From Planctomycetales bacterium (lineage in GTDB: Bacteria; Planctomycetota; Planctomycetia; Gemmatales; Gemmataceae), in the NCBI GenBank assembly GCA_020054355.1, contig JAGVLI010000422.1, forward strand, positions 1 through 6,823: DNA of 6,823 bases, written 5' to 3'. Each line of letters begins with the position of its first letter. Within the stretch, counting starts at the first letter, position 1. A program made the translations under genes and the position numbers. Below the pieces are notes generated by a model, which made no database searches, was not told the DNA's origin, and worked only from the letters and a program-made list of their open reading frames with translations. Below, one piece after another: positions 1 to 5,818 of the stretch.

Positions 1-772
1 GCGCGCCGCCGAAGCACCAACGGCAAGTGCTTTCGCCGTTCGGAGTATAGGTGATTTCTTGCCCGCGCTCGTTCAGCAGTACGCCACCAGCGCCGCGCAG
101 CAGGGCATGCCCGGCCGCATAGTCCCAGCTGCATGGCCCGATCAGCGCTGGCGTAACGGAAACCGCCCCGATGCCATCGCCGCCGGCCACTCGTGCCAAC
201 CGATAAGCGATGCTCGGCAGCCGGAGGAACCGCGCCGGTCGAACGCAAACGAGGTTGGCGGCGGAGTTGTGGTCCGCGTCGTGGGAAACGAACACGATGC
301 CGGGTGCTGAACCGGCTGCGGACAGCGAGAGGTTGCTCAGGTTCGGCGTCAGCTTACGGCCATTGCGGGTGAAGGGCTGGCCTTCGGCCCAGGCGAACAG
401 GTCGCCCTCGTCATCGGGATAACCGAACGCATGGACCACGCCCAGCACGGGCACGCCGTCGCGCAGCGCCGCGATGCTGACGGCGCTGCCGCGCCAGCCT
501 TGCAGGTAGGCTGCCGCGCCGTCGTTGGGATCGACGACCCAGGTGAAATGCGGTTCGCCGCGATCCTTGCAGCCCAGTTCCTCGCCGCGATAGTTCCAGC
601 GAAAAGCGCTCAGCAGCTTCTGCTGTATCAGCTCTTCGACAGGCTGGTCGATCTCCGCATGACCGCCGTGCCCGCGCGGACCGCCCGGCCGATGAAACTC
701 CTCGCGCAGCAGCGCGCCGGCCTCCTGAGCAGCTGCGATGGCTGCGGTCAGCGCGGGGGCGAGATCGTTCAT
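1..772 (-). CDS. Inositol monophosphatase family protein, 3' end missing
   Basis: The frame is open from an ATG at 770-772 to the left edge (257 codons, no stop), so the C-terminus lies outside the window. The family are Mg-dependent sugar/inositol phosphate phosphatases. Visible family features, in order: an early Asp in HAEID (D42), an acidic pair in RGEELG (E64/E65), WVVDPNDGAAAYLQG (D81, D84), then the typical SAVSIAALRDGVPVLGVV strand pair, and the late metal-binding SWDYAAGHALLRGAGG (D217). There is no signal peptide, so it is probably cytoplasmic. The start is supported by GAGGA about 7 bases upstream. An oddity is that the usual DGT/DGS reads DGA (A86), removing a residue that helps activate the water nucleophile in characterised members. 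From memory, related planctomycete domains can be joined to an ADP-ribosylglycohydrolase domain; that cannot be seen here. Fold assignment is confident, activity and substrate are not. Confidence 0.85.
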   Translation of the reverse strand, partial: MNDLAPALTAAIAAAQEAGALLREEFHRPGGPRGHGGHAEIDQPVEELIQQKLLSAFRWNYRGEELGCKDRGEPHFTWVVDPNDGAAAYLQGWRGSAVSIAALRDGVPVLGVVHAFGYPDDEGDLFAWAEGQPFTRNGRKLTPNLSNLSLSAAGSAPGIVFVSHDADHNSAANLVCVRPARFLRLPSIAYRLARVAGGDGIGAVSVTPALIGPCSWDYAAGHALLRGAGGVLLNERGQEITYTPNGESTCRWCFGGA

Positions 773-805
773 GGTGATTCCTCATCCGGCGGTTGCGGGA
801 GTTTC

Positions 806-818
806 GGAGGTAGCCTCC
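806..818. repeat. Short inverted repeat in the divergent promoter gap
   Basis: GGAGG and CCTCC arms flank a 3-base centre (TAG). The site sits in the 91-bp gap between the divergent phosphatase and Uma2 genes, immediately upstream of the -10-like hexamer of the Uma2 gene. It could be a small operator or a weak hairpin. Five-base arms also occur by chance in GC-rich DNA, so confidence is low. Confidence 0.3.
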
Positions 819-821
819 TGG

Positions 822-827
822 TAGAAT
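822..827 (+). promoter_or_regulatory. Possible -10 element (TAGAAT) for the Uma2 gene
   Basis: TAGAAT matches the sigma70 -10 consensus at 5 of 6 positions and stands out in the GC-rich surroundings, 36 bases before the chosen start codon. No convincing -35 hexamer lies 16-18 bases upstream: TTGCGG at 793-798 is too far away. The same AT-rich patch could also serve the divergent phosphatase gene. Confidence 0.35.
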
Positions 828-851
828 AAGGCGATTGCTGATGAGATGCGA

Positions 852-857
852 GAGGAG
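852..857 (+). promoter_or_regulatory. Ribosome binding site deciding the Uma2 start
   Basis: GAGGAG lies six bases before the ATG at 864. The upstream in-frame ATG at 846 overlaps no comparable purine-rich site at the right distance, and the ATG at 858 directly abuts the site. This favours the start at 864. Confidence 0.6.
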
Positions 858-863
858 ATGAAG

Positions 864-1451
864 ATGACACCGACGACGCTGGTTCAATCTGTCCCATCGT
901 CCGTGCGGGCCGTGGGCGGTGATGAAGCGCTCTACGAAGTCATTAACGGCTGCAAGGTGGAGTTGTCCAGGGGAATCTATCAGATCGAAATCGCCAACGT
1001 GCTGGCCCGTCACCTGTCGATTCCAGTGGAAACCGGCAAACTGGGCAGGGTTCGATTGGAAGCGCTATTCGCTCTGCCGGGGATCGAGAAACAGCGCCGG
1101 CCCGATCTCGCCTTTGTGTCCTACACGCGCTGGGCGCGACAGCGGCCGTTCCCGCGCGGCGACGCCTGGCCGGTGTCGCCCGAACTGGCCGTGGAGGTCG
1201 TCAGCCCCAGCAACTTCGCCGCCGACCTGATCCTCAAGGTCCACGACTACTTCCAGACCGGCACGCAGCAGGTTTGGGTGGTCTGGCCGAGCGTCAAACA
1301 GGTGTATGTCTACGAATCGCCGACGCAGGTGCGTATCCTGACGATCACCGACGAACTCGACGGCGGGGCGGTGGTGCCCGGCTTTCGGTTGCCGGTGGCC
1401 GCGATGTTCGAGGCGACCGTCGAGGACGAGACGGACAACGGCGCGTCTTGA
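864..1451 (+). CDS. Uma2 family endonuclease-like protein
   Basis: A 195-residue protein of the Uma2 (formerly DUF820) family, which has a PD-(D/E)XK restriction-endonuclease-like fold. The family is strongly expanded in cyanobacteria and planctomycetes, usually with no known role. Landmarks: RRPDLAFVSYTRW with the likely first metal Asp (D81), ELAVEVVSPSN with the likely second acid (E111), then DLILKVHDYFQTGTQQVWVVWP with a candidate catalytic Lys (K125), and a final beta-rich stretch VYVYESPTQVRILT. The length is normal for the family and the expected acidic and Lys positions are all present, so it may be an active nuclease. It is not paired with a methylase, transposase or toxin-antitoxin partner. 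It is convergent with the downstream leftward gene, 33 bases apart. A start at 846 would add six residues and is less likely. Confidence 0.88.
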   Translation: MTPTTLVQSVPSSVRAVGGDEALYEVINGCKVELSRGIYQIEIANVLARHLSIPVETGKLGRVRLEALFALPGIEKQRRPDLAFVSYTRWARQRPFPRGDAWPVSPELAVEVVSPSNFAADLILKVHDYFQTGTQQVWVVWPSVKQVYVYESPTQVRILTITDELDGGAVVPGFRLPVAAMFEATVEDETDNGAS

Positions 1452-1462
1452 CGGTTTGCGAA

Positions 1463-1474
1463 GCCGCAAGCGGC
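1463..1474. repeat. Small hairpin between convergent genes
   Basis: GCCG and CGGC arms with a CAAG loop fall in the 33-bp gap between the ends of the convergent Uma2 and transglutaminase-like genes. The placement suits a bidirectional terminator, but the stem is only 4 bp and no T-run follows on either strand, so a termination role is doubtful. Confidence 0.25.
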
Positions 1475-1484
1475 GCTCCTGCCA

Positions 1485-3473
1485 TCACGGCGCTTCCAGC
1501 CGGATATATTCATCCGCGATTTGCTTGCCGGTCGGCACCGTGAACTTCTTCTCCGCCGTGTTGGCCGGGATGTTCTCGACGTGCGTCTTCAGCGCCCCGC
1601 CTTCCTTCCAGGCGTAGGTCAGCTTCACCGGGCCGGGCGGCGGGGTGGCGTGGATGCCGTAGAATTCACCCGCCATCAGGCCCGCCTGCGTGCCGCCGCC
1701 GAACAGGTGGACCTTCACCAGCACCGTTTTCTGCTTGGCCTTGGCCACGTCGGCGGTGCCGTACATCCAGCCGCTGGAGTATTCGTTGTCCGGCGGGATC
1801 ACCGCCTTGCTCAAGGGTTGCCAGGTCTTGCCGTTGTCGGTGGAGGTTTCGAGGCGGAAGTCGGTGCCCTCCGGCGGCGGCACCCGGACGTTGAAGCGCG
1901 CCGCGGCCGCGACTTGCAGCAGGTCGCCCGGCGCATTCACCTTGAAGACCACCCAGCCCGGCTTCGGCCCCTGCACCTGATAGGCGAATCGCTGCTTCTC
2001 GCTACGGCCGACATAGACCACGTTCGGCGAGCGCATGGACTTCTCCTCGTAGACCCCGGCCACGGTTTCCGTCTGGCCGAAGTTCGGCAGCGCGGGGACC
2101 ACCGCGCGGGAAGCGGCGCGATAAGTGACCTCGCAGCCGTCCGCTTTCAACCGGGGATAGATAGTCTGCGCCACCTGGGTCACGGTCGTGAATTGCAGCA
2201 GGTCGAGTCCGGCCTGGCCTTTCCAGCGCAGGCGGACCTGCCAGCCGTAGCGGCCCTTCACCAGGTCGGTGAAGTCTTTCTCGAACTTGCCGGCGGCTTC
2301 CCCGGCGCCTTGCCAGGTCTGGCCCTGATCGGTCGAAACTTCCAGGCCGATGGTGCCGACCGCTTGCCCGGACACCACGAAGCCGCCGGTGGCCTTGCCC
2401 GCCATCGGGTTGACGCCGTCCACCGGAGCGCCCGCGATGACGTACGGCGAAAAGTGCTGGAAGGTGATACTGGCCTCGCCGCCGCTGATGGCGTGCAGCC
2501 GTGGAGAAGCATCCTGGGTCTTGAGGTTGTCCGACATGGCGACCGCGCCCTCGCGATAGCCATTGCCGGTCAGGCTCGGCCGATAGACAAACTCGCCGTT
2601 GCAGTAGCTGGCATTGCCGCGCGAGTTCGATTTCGGGCCAAAATGTTCCGGGGTGCCCATGTTGACGAAGGTCCAGTCGCGGAACGGTCCGCCCTTCTGA
2701 TGGAACCAGTAGCGGCGCTGGGCCGGTCCGCCGAAGTGATCGCGGTCGAAGTAGCGGGTAAAAGTTTCGCCGGCACGCAGCTGCACGATGCCGGGCTGGG
2801 CCGCGTAGCCGGCGTTGTACATCTTGAACCACTTGCCGCCCTTGGCGACCTGGTTCCAGCCGTCCTTCATGCCCTGGAAGTCGCCCGGCCAGGCGAAGGG
2901 ATAGCGGGGCAGCGGGCCACGGTCGTTCTCGATGGACTTCGGGTCTTTGATGATGTCCTCGTAGCCGGCGACGATGCCGTCCTTGCGGAAGACCAAACCG
3001 GCCATGTCGGTGTCGAAGGCATGCCAGCTGCCGCCGTACTCGATCTCGCTGTTGGTATGCCCCGGAAACGCCCGCCGTCGAGCGTTGAAGCCCAGCGCCT
3101 TCCAGTAAGGCTCGTTCCAGGCATGGACGGTGCCGCACAGCCCGTAGCCGTAGGAAAAGCGGGCACGGTTGGCGTCGTAGACGATCATCTCCTGATCGTC
3201 CTTGCCGCTGTTGGGCGTCTTGCCCGGCACGCAGTATTCCTGCGGCGACATCAGATGGAACTGATGCGTCAGCAGCCAGAGGAACATGGCAATGGCCTTG
3301 TCCTGGTCGGTCTTCTGGTCCTTGGCGGCGTAGGCCACGCACTGCTCGACGGTCTGAAACGCGCCCTCGCCGGGATACTGCGGATGGGCAGTCTGAATCG
3401 TCGGATCGCCGACGCCGGCTTGCAGGCCGCCGACGAGCAGCACGAGCGAGCAGAGTGCGAGAACTCGGTGCAT
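1485..3473 (-). CDS. Secreted transglutaminase-like protein with two Asp-box motifs
   Basis: A 662-residue protein with a clear export signal (residues 1-19, hydrophobic core ALCSLVLLVGG, probable cleavage after LQA). Residues about 40-160 look like a transglutaminase/protease-like core: Cys113 in YGLCGTVHAW, His139 in FPGHTNSEIEYGG and Asp154 in WHAFDTD have the order and spacing of the family's Cys-His-Asp triad. Members include cross-linking enzymes, amidases and proteases, so the reaction is unknown. The rest is beta-rich and carries two Asp-box motifs of the S-x-D-x-G-x-T-W type (STDQGQTW at 380-387, STDNGKTW at 544-551), usually found in beta-propeller or sialidase-like folds. GGAGGT, six bases before the ATG, supports the start. 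It was probably exported to the periplasm or cell surface. It stands alone, with a strand switch after it; a separate promoter is likely. Confidence 0.8.
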   Translation of the reverse strand: MHRVLALCSLVLLVGGLQAGVGDPTIQTAHPQYPGEGAFQTVEQCVAYAAKDQKTDQDKAIAMFLWLLTHQFHLMSPQEYCVPGKTPNSGKDDQEMIVYDANRARFSYGYGLCGTVHAWNEPYWKALGFNARRRAFPGHTNSEIEYGGSWHAFDTDMAGLVFRKDGIVAGYEDIIKDPKSIENDRGPLPRYPFAWPGDFQGMKDGWNQVAKGGKWFKMYNAGYAAQPGIVQLRAGETFTRYFDRDHFGGPAQRRYWFHQKGGPFRDWTFVNMGTPEHFGPKSNSRGNASYCNGEFVYRPSLTGNGYREGAVAMSDNLKTQDASPRLHAISGGEASITFQHFSPYVIAGAPVDGVNPMAGKATGGFVVSGQAVGTIGLEVSTDQGQTWQGAGEAAGKFEKDFTDLVKGRYGWQVRLRWKGQAGLDLLQFTTVTQVAQTIYPRLKADGCEVTYRAASRAVVPALPNFGQTETVAGVYEEKSMRSPNVVYVGRSEKQRFAYQVQGPKPGWVVFKVNAPGDLLQVAAAARFNVRVPPPEGTDFRLETSTDNGKTWQPLSKAVIPPDNEYSSGWMYGTADVAKAKQKTVLVKVHLFGGGTQAGLMAGEFYGIHATPPPGPVKLTYAWKEGGALKTHVENIPANTAEKKFTVPTGKQIADEYIRLEAP

Positions 3474-3685
3474 GAATCGACCTCCCGGCGGAATCGGATG
3501 CGAGAGCGACTGGAAAACGGGATGGTATCATACGGCGCGGCGGCTGGGAACCGGGGAGGCGTCATTGGCAACCGGCTTGTAATTGCAGTTTGCGAGTGGT
3601 CGAAGTCGCGGGCCGATTCGATGCTTGGCCTGGGACACGATGCTATACCGCATACAGAATGGCACCGCCCAAGCAGGGCACGGCG
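3474..3685. other. Gene-free spacer upstream of the transglutaminase-like gene
   Basis: This 212-bp stretch separates two leftward genes, so it should hold the terminator of the HEAT-like gene and the promoter of the transglutaminase-like gene. The only hairpin seen at the terminator end is a weak GCCC/GGGC pair (3667-3679) with no T-run. A -10-like hexamer is listed separately. No reading frame here has a ribosome binding site or a recognisable product. Confidence 0.5.
3527..3532 (-). promoter_or_regulatory. Possible -10 element (TATGAT) for the transglutaminase-like gene
   Basis: Read on the minus strand, TATGAT matches the -10 consensus at 5 of 6 positions, 53 bases before the start codon. 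It lies inside the small palindrome GTATCATAC. No acceptable -35 hexamer is found 16-18 bases upstream; TTGCCA (minus strand, 3566-3571) is about twice too far away. The same TATGAT hexamer is used in the better promoter candidate of the next leftward gene. Confidence 0.3.
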
Positions 3686-4504
3686 TCATTCCTGGGTCGG
3701 AATCACTTCGATTTCGATATCGTTGGAGCGCAGCACGCCGGTCCAGAAACGAGCTTGCTCGTTGGTCGGCCGCCGCCCACCGCCGTTGAAGCCGGTTTCC
3801 AAGTTATTGTGATCACTCACCGTATGGACGAGACGCAGCCGCTGCTTGCCTTGATCCGGCGCATCGAGTTGGAAGTAGCGGTTGGCGCCCAGATTGAGCT
3901 GAAGCATCTCGTTCTTGCGGCGCTCCAACTTGGCCGGCATCGTGTATTCCAACTTCGACCTGGGAGCGAGCGTCATGAAGACGGGGCCCATGCGGTGGCC
4001 GCATAAGTAGGTCGGACTAAATGAAGCCGCGCCTTCTGCGTTCCCGTCATCGGAAAGGCGCGTCAAAACTGAGCCGCATTCAAAACCAACGCCCACGGGA
4101 TTGCGGCCGACATAGAGGTTGACGTCCTCGTCGGTCGTGTTGTGAATGGTGGACTTCAGTTTAATTTCGTCGCCGACCTTCAGTTTCACTCGGTCGGTCT
4201 TGAGTTCGAGCTTGAGCGCCCCGGCCAGCCGTTGGCTGTCGAGCTGTTGCAGGATGCGGTCGGCGCGCAGGCGCGATTCGGCGGACGGCTGACCGGCGAG
4301 TGCCTTTACGAGCTGCGCGCGGGCGGCTTCCCCTTTGGCCAGCAGGGCTTCGTCGGCCCGTTCGCGTCTCTCAAAATCCTCGTGGTCGAGTTCGGCGATC
4401 AGTCGCTTGACTTCGCTGTCATCGGGAACGGCCGTCGTTAGTAACACGCTGTATGCTAGGACCGTACCCAAGCTCAAACCCACCACGGCCAGAATCGCTT
4501 TCAT
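3686..4504 (-). CDS. Exported or membrane-anchored protein with HEAT-like segment and beta-rich C-terminus
   Basis: A 272-residue protein of unknown function. Residues 1-26 form a hydrophobic signal or anchor (MKAILAVVGLSLGTVLAYSV), without a lipobox. Residues about 30-90 read VKRLIAELDHEDFERRERAD...AARAQLVKAL...SRLRADRILQQL, the amphipathic pattern of the short HEAT-like helical segment that recurs in many planctomycete exported and WD40-type proteins. From about residue 95 the protein becomes beta-rich, starting LKLELKTDRVKLKVGDEIKLKSTIHN, which resembles an immunoglobulin-like fold. Two cysteines (143, 168) could form a disulfide outside the cytoplasm. A longer in-frame start at 4591 adds 29 residues with no ribosome site; GGAGGT six bases before the ATG at 4502-4504 fixes this start. 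No catalytic motif was seen, so a binding or scaffold role is more likely than an enzyme. Confidence 0.72.
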   Translation of the reverse strand: MKAILAVVGLSLGTVLAYSVLLTTAVPDDSEVKRLIAELDHEDFERRERADEALLAKGEAARAQLVKALAGQPSAESRLRADRILQQLDSQRLAGALKLELKTDRVKLKVGDEIKLKSTIHNTTDEDVNLYVGRNPVGVGFECGSVLTRLSDDGNAEGAASFSPTYLCGHRMGPVFMTLAPRSKLEYTMPAKLERRKNEMLQLNLGANRYFQLDAPDQGKQRLRLVHTVSDHNNLETGFNGGGRRPTNEQARFWTGVLRSNDIEIEVIPTQE

Positions 4505-4599
4505 GATTCGACCTCCGGAGCTGATGGTTCGATACACCGAGACCGGCGTCAGACTTCGAGACGCGCGAACGGATCGTTGGCGCGGAAACACTATGTAGG

Positions 4600-4628
4600 A
4601 TCATAATGCACTTCCATCATTGCCCCAA
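4600..4628 (-). promoter_or_regulatory. Promoter candidate for the HEAT-like gene
   Basis: On the minus strand TTGGGG (4623-4628) is followed after exactly 17 bases by TATGAT (4600-4605), with 5 of 6 consensus matches in the -10 and 3 of 6 in the -35. Transcription would start near 4593, giving a leader of about 90 bases. This is the best-spaced leftward promoter in the region, but the weak -35 limits confidence. Confidence 0.45.
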
Positions 4629-4692
4629 TCACATTTGCCAGTGCCATGCTGGCGGTAGACTCTGAAGAATAGCTTTTTCTTCGCACCGAGCG

Positions 4693-4720
4693 AGCCTGTA
4701 GCCGAACGAACCCACAGGCT
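4693..4720. repeat. 7-bp inverted repeat with overlapping direct repeat
   Basis: AGCCTGT (4693-4699) and ACAGGCT (4714-4720) are perfect complements around a 14-base loop. An imperfect direct repeat overlaps it: CCGAGCGAGCC at 4686-4696 and CCGAACGAACC at 4702-4712, 9 of 11 identical with a 16-base period. It may be a regulator binding site, a copy of a dispersed repeat, or an RNA hairpin. It is not followed by a T-run, so it is a poor terminator. Confidence 0.45.
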
Positions 4721-4774
4721 GTTTCCGGCCCGCCGCTCCGTGGATCTGCCGGACCTTCAGACCGTGGCCGAGAT

Positions 4775-4803
4775 CGCCCAGCAAGGAGGGTGCTGCTGGG
4801 GCG
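4775..4803. repeat. Imperfect hairpin upstream of the hydrolase gene
   Basis: CGCCCAGCA (4775-4783) pairs with TGCTGGGGCG (4794-4803) through nine base pairs with one bulged G and a 10-base loop. It lies about 40 bases upstream of the -10-like hexamer of the hydrolase gene. It could act as leader structure if transcription starts further upstream. No T-run follows. Confidence 0.35.
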
Positions 4804-4839
4804 CCGTCTTTCCGCTCGCCAGCGCGAATGCCCCTCGGG

Positions 4840-4845
4840 TACAAT
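4840..4845 (+). promoter_or_regulatory. Possible -10 element (TACAAT) for the hydrolase gene
   Basis: TACAAT matches the -10 consensus at 5 of 6 positions, 35 bases before the start codon, a sensible distance for a short leader. No recognisable -35 hexamer lies at the correct spacing, so this is a partial promoter match only. Confidence 0.4.
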
Positions 4846-4880
4846 GCCGCCAACCCGCACTCACTCCAGGAGACATCCCC

Positions 4881-5765
4881 ATGAAGCGAGTTCTTTCCTT
4901 GACGGCCCTGCTGCTCATCGCGTTGCACGGCCGGGCCGATGAACCCAAGAAGCTGATCGGCGTGGCCTATGGCAGCCATCCGCGTCAAGTGCTCGACTTC
5001 TATCAGGCGAAGTCGGACAAGCCGACGCCCGTCGTCCTCTACATCCACGGCGGCGGCTGGCGGAACGGCGACAAGAAGACCAATCCGCAAGCCTTCCTCG
5101 ACAAGGGCATCTCCGTCGTCGCCATCAACTATCGCTATGTCCAGAATGCCGTCGAAGACAAGATCGAGCCGCCCGTGAAAGCGCCGCTGGAAGACGCCGC
5201 CCGCGCCCTACAGTTCATCCGTTCCAAGGCGGGCGAATGGAACCTCGACAAGAAGCGCATCGGGGCCACGGGCGGCTCGGCCGGCGCCTGCTCGTCGCTC
5301 TGGCTGGCCTTCCACGACGACCTGGCCGACCCCAAGAGCACGGACCCCATTGCCCGCGAATCGACTCGTCTGTTCTGTGCCGCCGTCAATGGGGCGCAGG
5401 TGTCGCTCGATCCGAAAGAGCTGCGGGAATGGATGCCGAACTACGGCTACGGCGCCCATGCCTTCGGCCTGAAGAACTTTCAAGAGCTGATCGACAATCG
5501 CGAAAAAGTCCTGAAATGGATCAAGGAGTATTCGCCGATCGAGCATGTCACCAAGGACGATCCGCCGATCGCGCTGTTTTACACCGGCGAAAAGCCGGTG
5601 GTGGGCGCTTCCCCGAAAGACCCCACGCATTCGGGCATCATGGGCGTCAAGCTCGAAGAAAAGCTCAAAGCCACCGGCGTGGAGGTGATCCTGGTCCACC
5701 CGGAGCGCACTCACCCGATGTACAAGAACTCCACGGAATATCTGATCGACCGTTTGCTCAAGTGA
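4881..5765 (+). CDS. Secreted alpha/beta hydrolase, esterase/lipase-like
   Basis: A 294-residue serine hydrolase of the hormone-sensitive-lipase/carboxylesterase type. Residues 1-19 are an export signal (MKRVLSLTALLLIALHGRA, cleavage probably before DEP). Next come LDFYQ, PVVLYIHGGGW (oxyanion-hole motif at 56-60), and the nucleophile elbow GGSAG with Ser133. The likely catalytic His is H278 in ERTHPMY. The acid is uncertain, because the position that usually reads G-x-x-D shows YTGEKP (E237) and D247 is an alternative. Such enzymes cleave carboxylic esters, in some relatives acetyl or feruloyl groups on plant polysaccharides; the substrate here is unknown. AGGAG eight bases before the ATG fixes the start and the signal peptide agrees; a longer frame from 4740 lacks a ribosome site. 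A small gene follows on the same strand 53 bases later, possibly co-transcribed. Confidence 0.88.
   Translation: MKRVLSLTALLLIALHGRADEPKKLIGVAYGSHPRQVLDFYQAKSDKPTPVVLYIHGGGWRNGDKKTNPQAFLDKGISVVAINYRYVQNAVEDKIEPPVKAPLEDAARALQFIRSKAGEWNLDKKRIGATGGSAGACSSLWLAFHDDLADPKSTDPIARESTRLFCAAVNGAQVSLDPKELREWMPNYGYGAHAFGLKNFQELIDNREKVLKWIKEYSPIEHVTKDDPPIALFYTGEKPVVGASPKDPTHSGIMGVKLEEKLKATGVEVILVHPERTHPMYKNSTEYLIDRLLK
5582..5600. repeat. Perfect 7-bp hairpin inside the hydrolase gene
   Basis: CACCGGC (5582-5588) and GCCGGTG (5594-5600) flank a GAAAA loop. The stem is GC-rich with a short A-rich loop, so it should be stable in mRNA. It encodes YTGEKPV near the region expected to carry the catalytic acid. 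It may simply reflect codon use. Confidence 0.4.
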
Positions 5766-5818
5766 ATCGAGCCGTGACCCGTGCGATGATGGTTCAGGCC
5801 CGAGAGGTCCGCCGCGCA

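Larger units (their letters stand above)
4505..4880. other. 376-bp divergent intergenic region
   Basis: This region separates the leftward HEAT-like gene from the rightward hydrolase gene. It holds a good leftward promoter candidate, a 7-bp inverted repeat with an overlapping imperfect direct repeat, a second hairpin with a one-base bulge, and a -10-like TACAAT near the hydrolase gene, each listed separately. Open frames crossing it on either strand lack ribosome sites and give low-complexity, Arg-rich or otherwise unconvincing products. I see no gene in it. Confidence 0.6.

Noticed and set aside
1..40. Overlapping short inverted repeats (AAGCAC/GTGCTT and AACGGC/GCCGTT) at the left edge
   Set aside because: They are 6-bp arms inside the phosphatase coding sequence, mutually exclusive and not followed by any terminator feature.
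411..1013. A 200-codon minus-strand frame across the phosphatase gene and into the Uma2 gene
   Set aside because: It is Arg/Ser-rich and overlaps two genes with clear family motifs in other frames.
2002..3531. A 509-codon minus-strand frame overlapping the transglutaminase-like gene in another phase
   Set aside because: It is an Arg-rich shadow with no motif; the alternate frame has a signal peptide, a catalytic triad and a good ribosome site.
1521..3812. A 763-codon open frame on the plus strand opposite the transglutaminase-like gene
   Set aside because: It has no ribosome site or recognisable domain, is rich in Arg, Ala, Val and His, and mirrors the codon pattern of the well-supported minus-strand gene. 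It is a typical high-GC antisense shadow.
4740..4880. N-terminal extension of the hydrolase reading frame
   Set aside because: The ATG at 4881 has a good ribosome site and is followed directly by a signal peptide; the extension has neither and overlaps the -10-like site.
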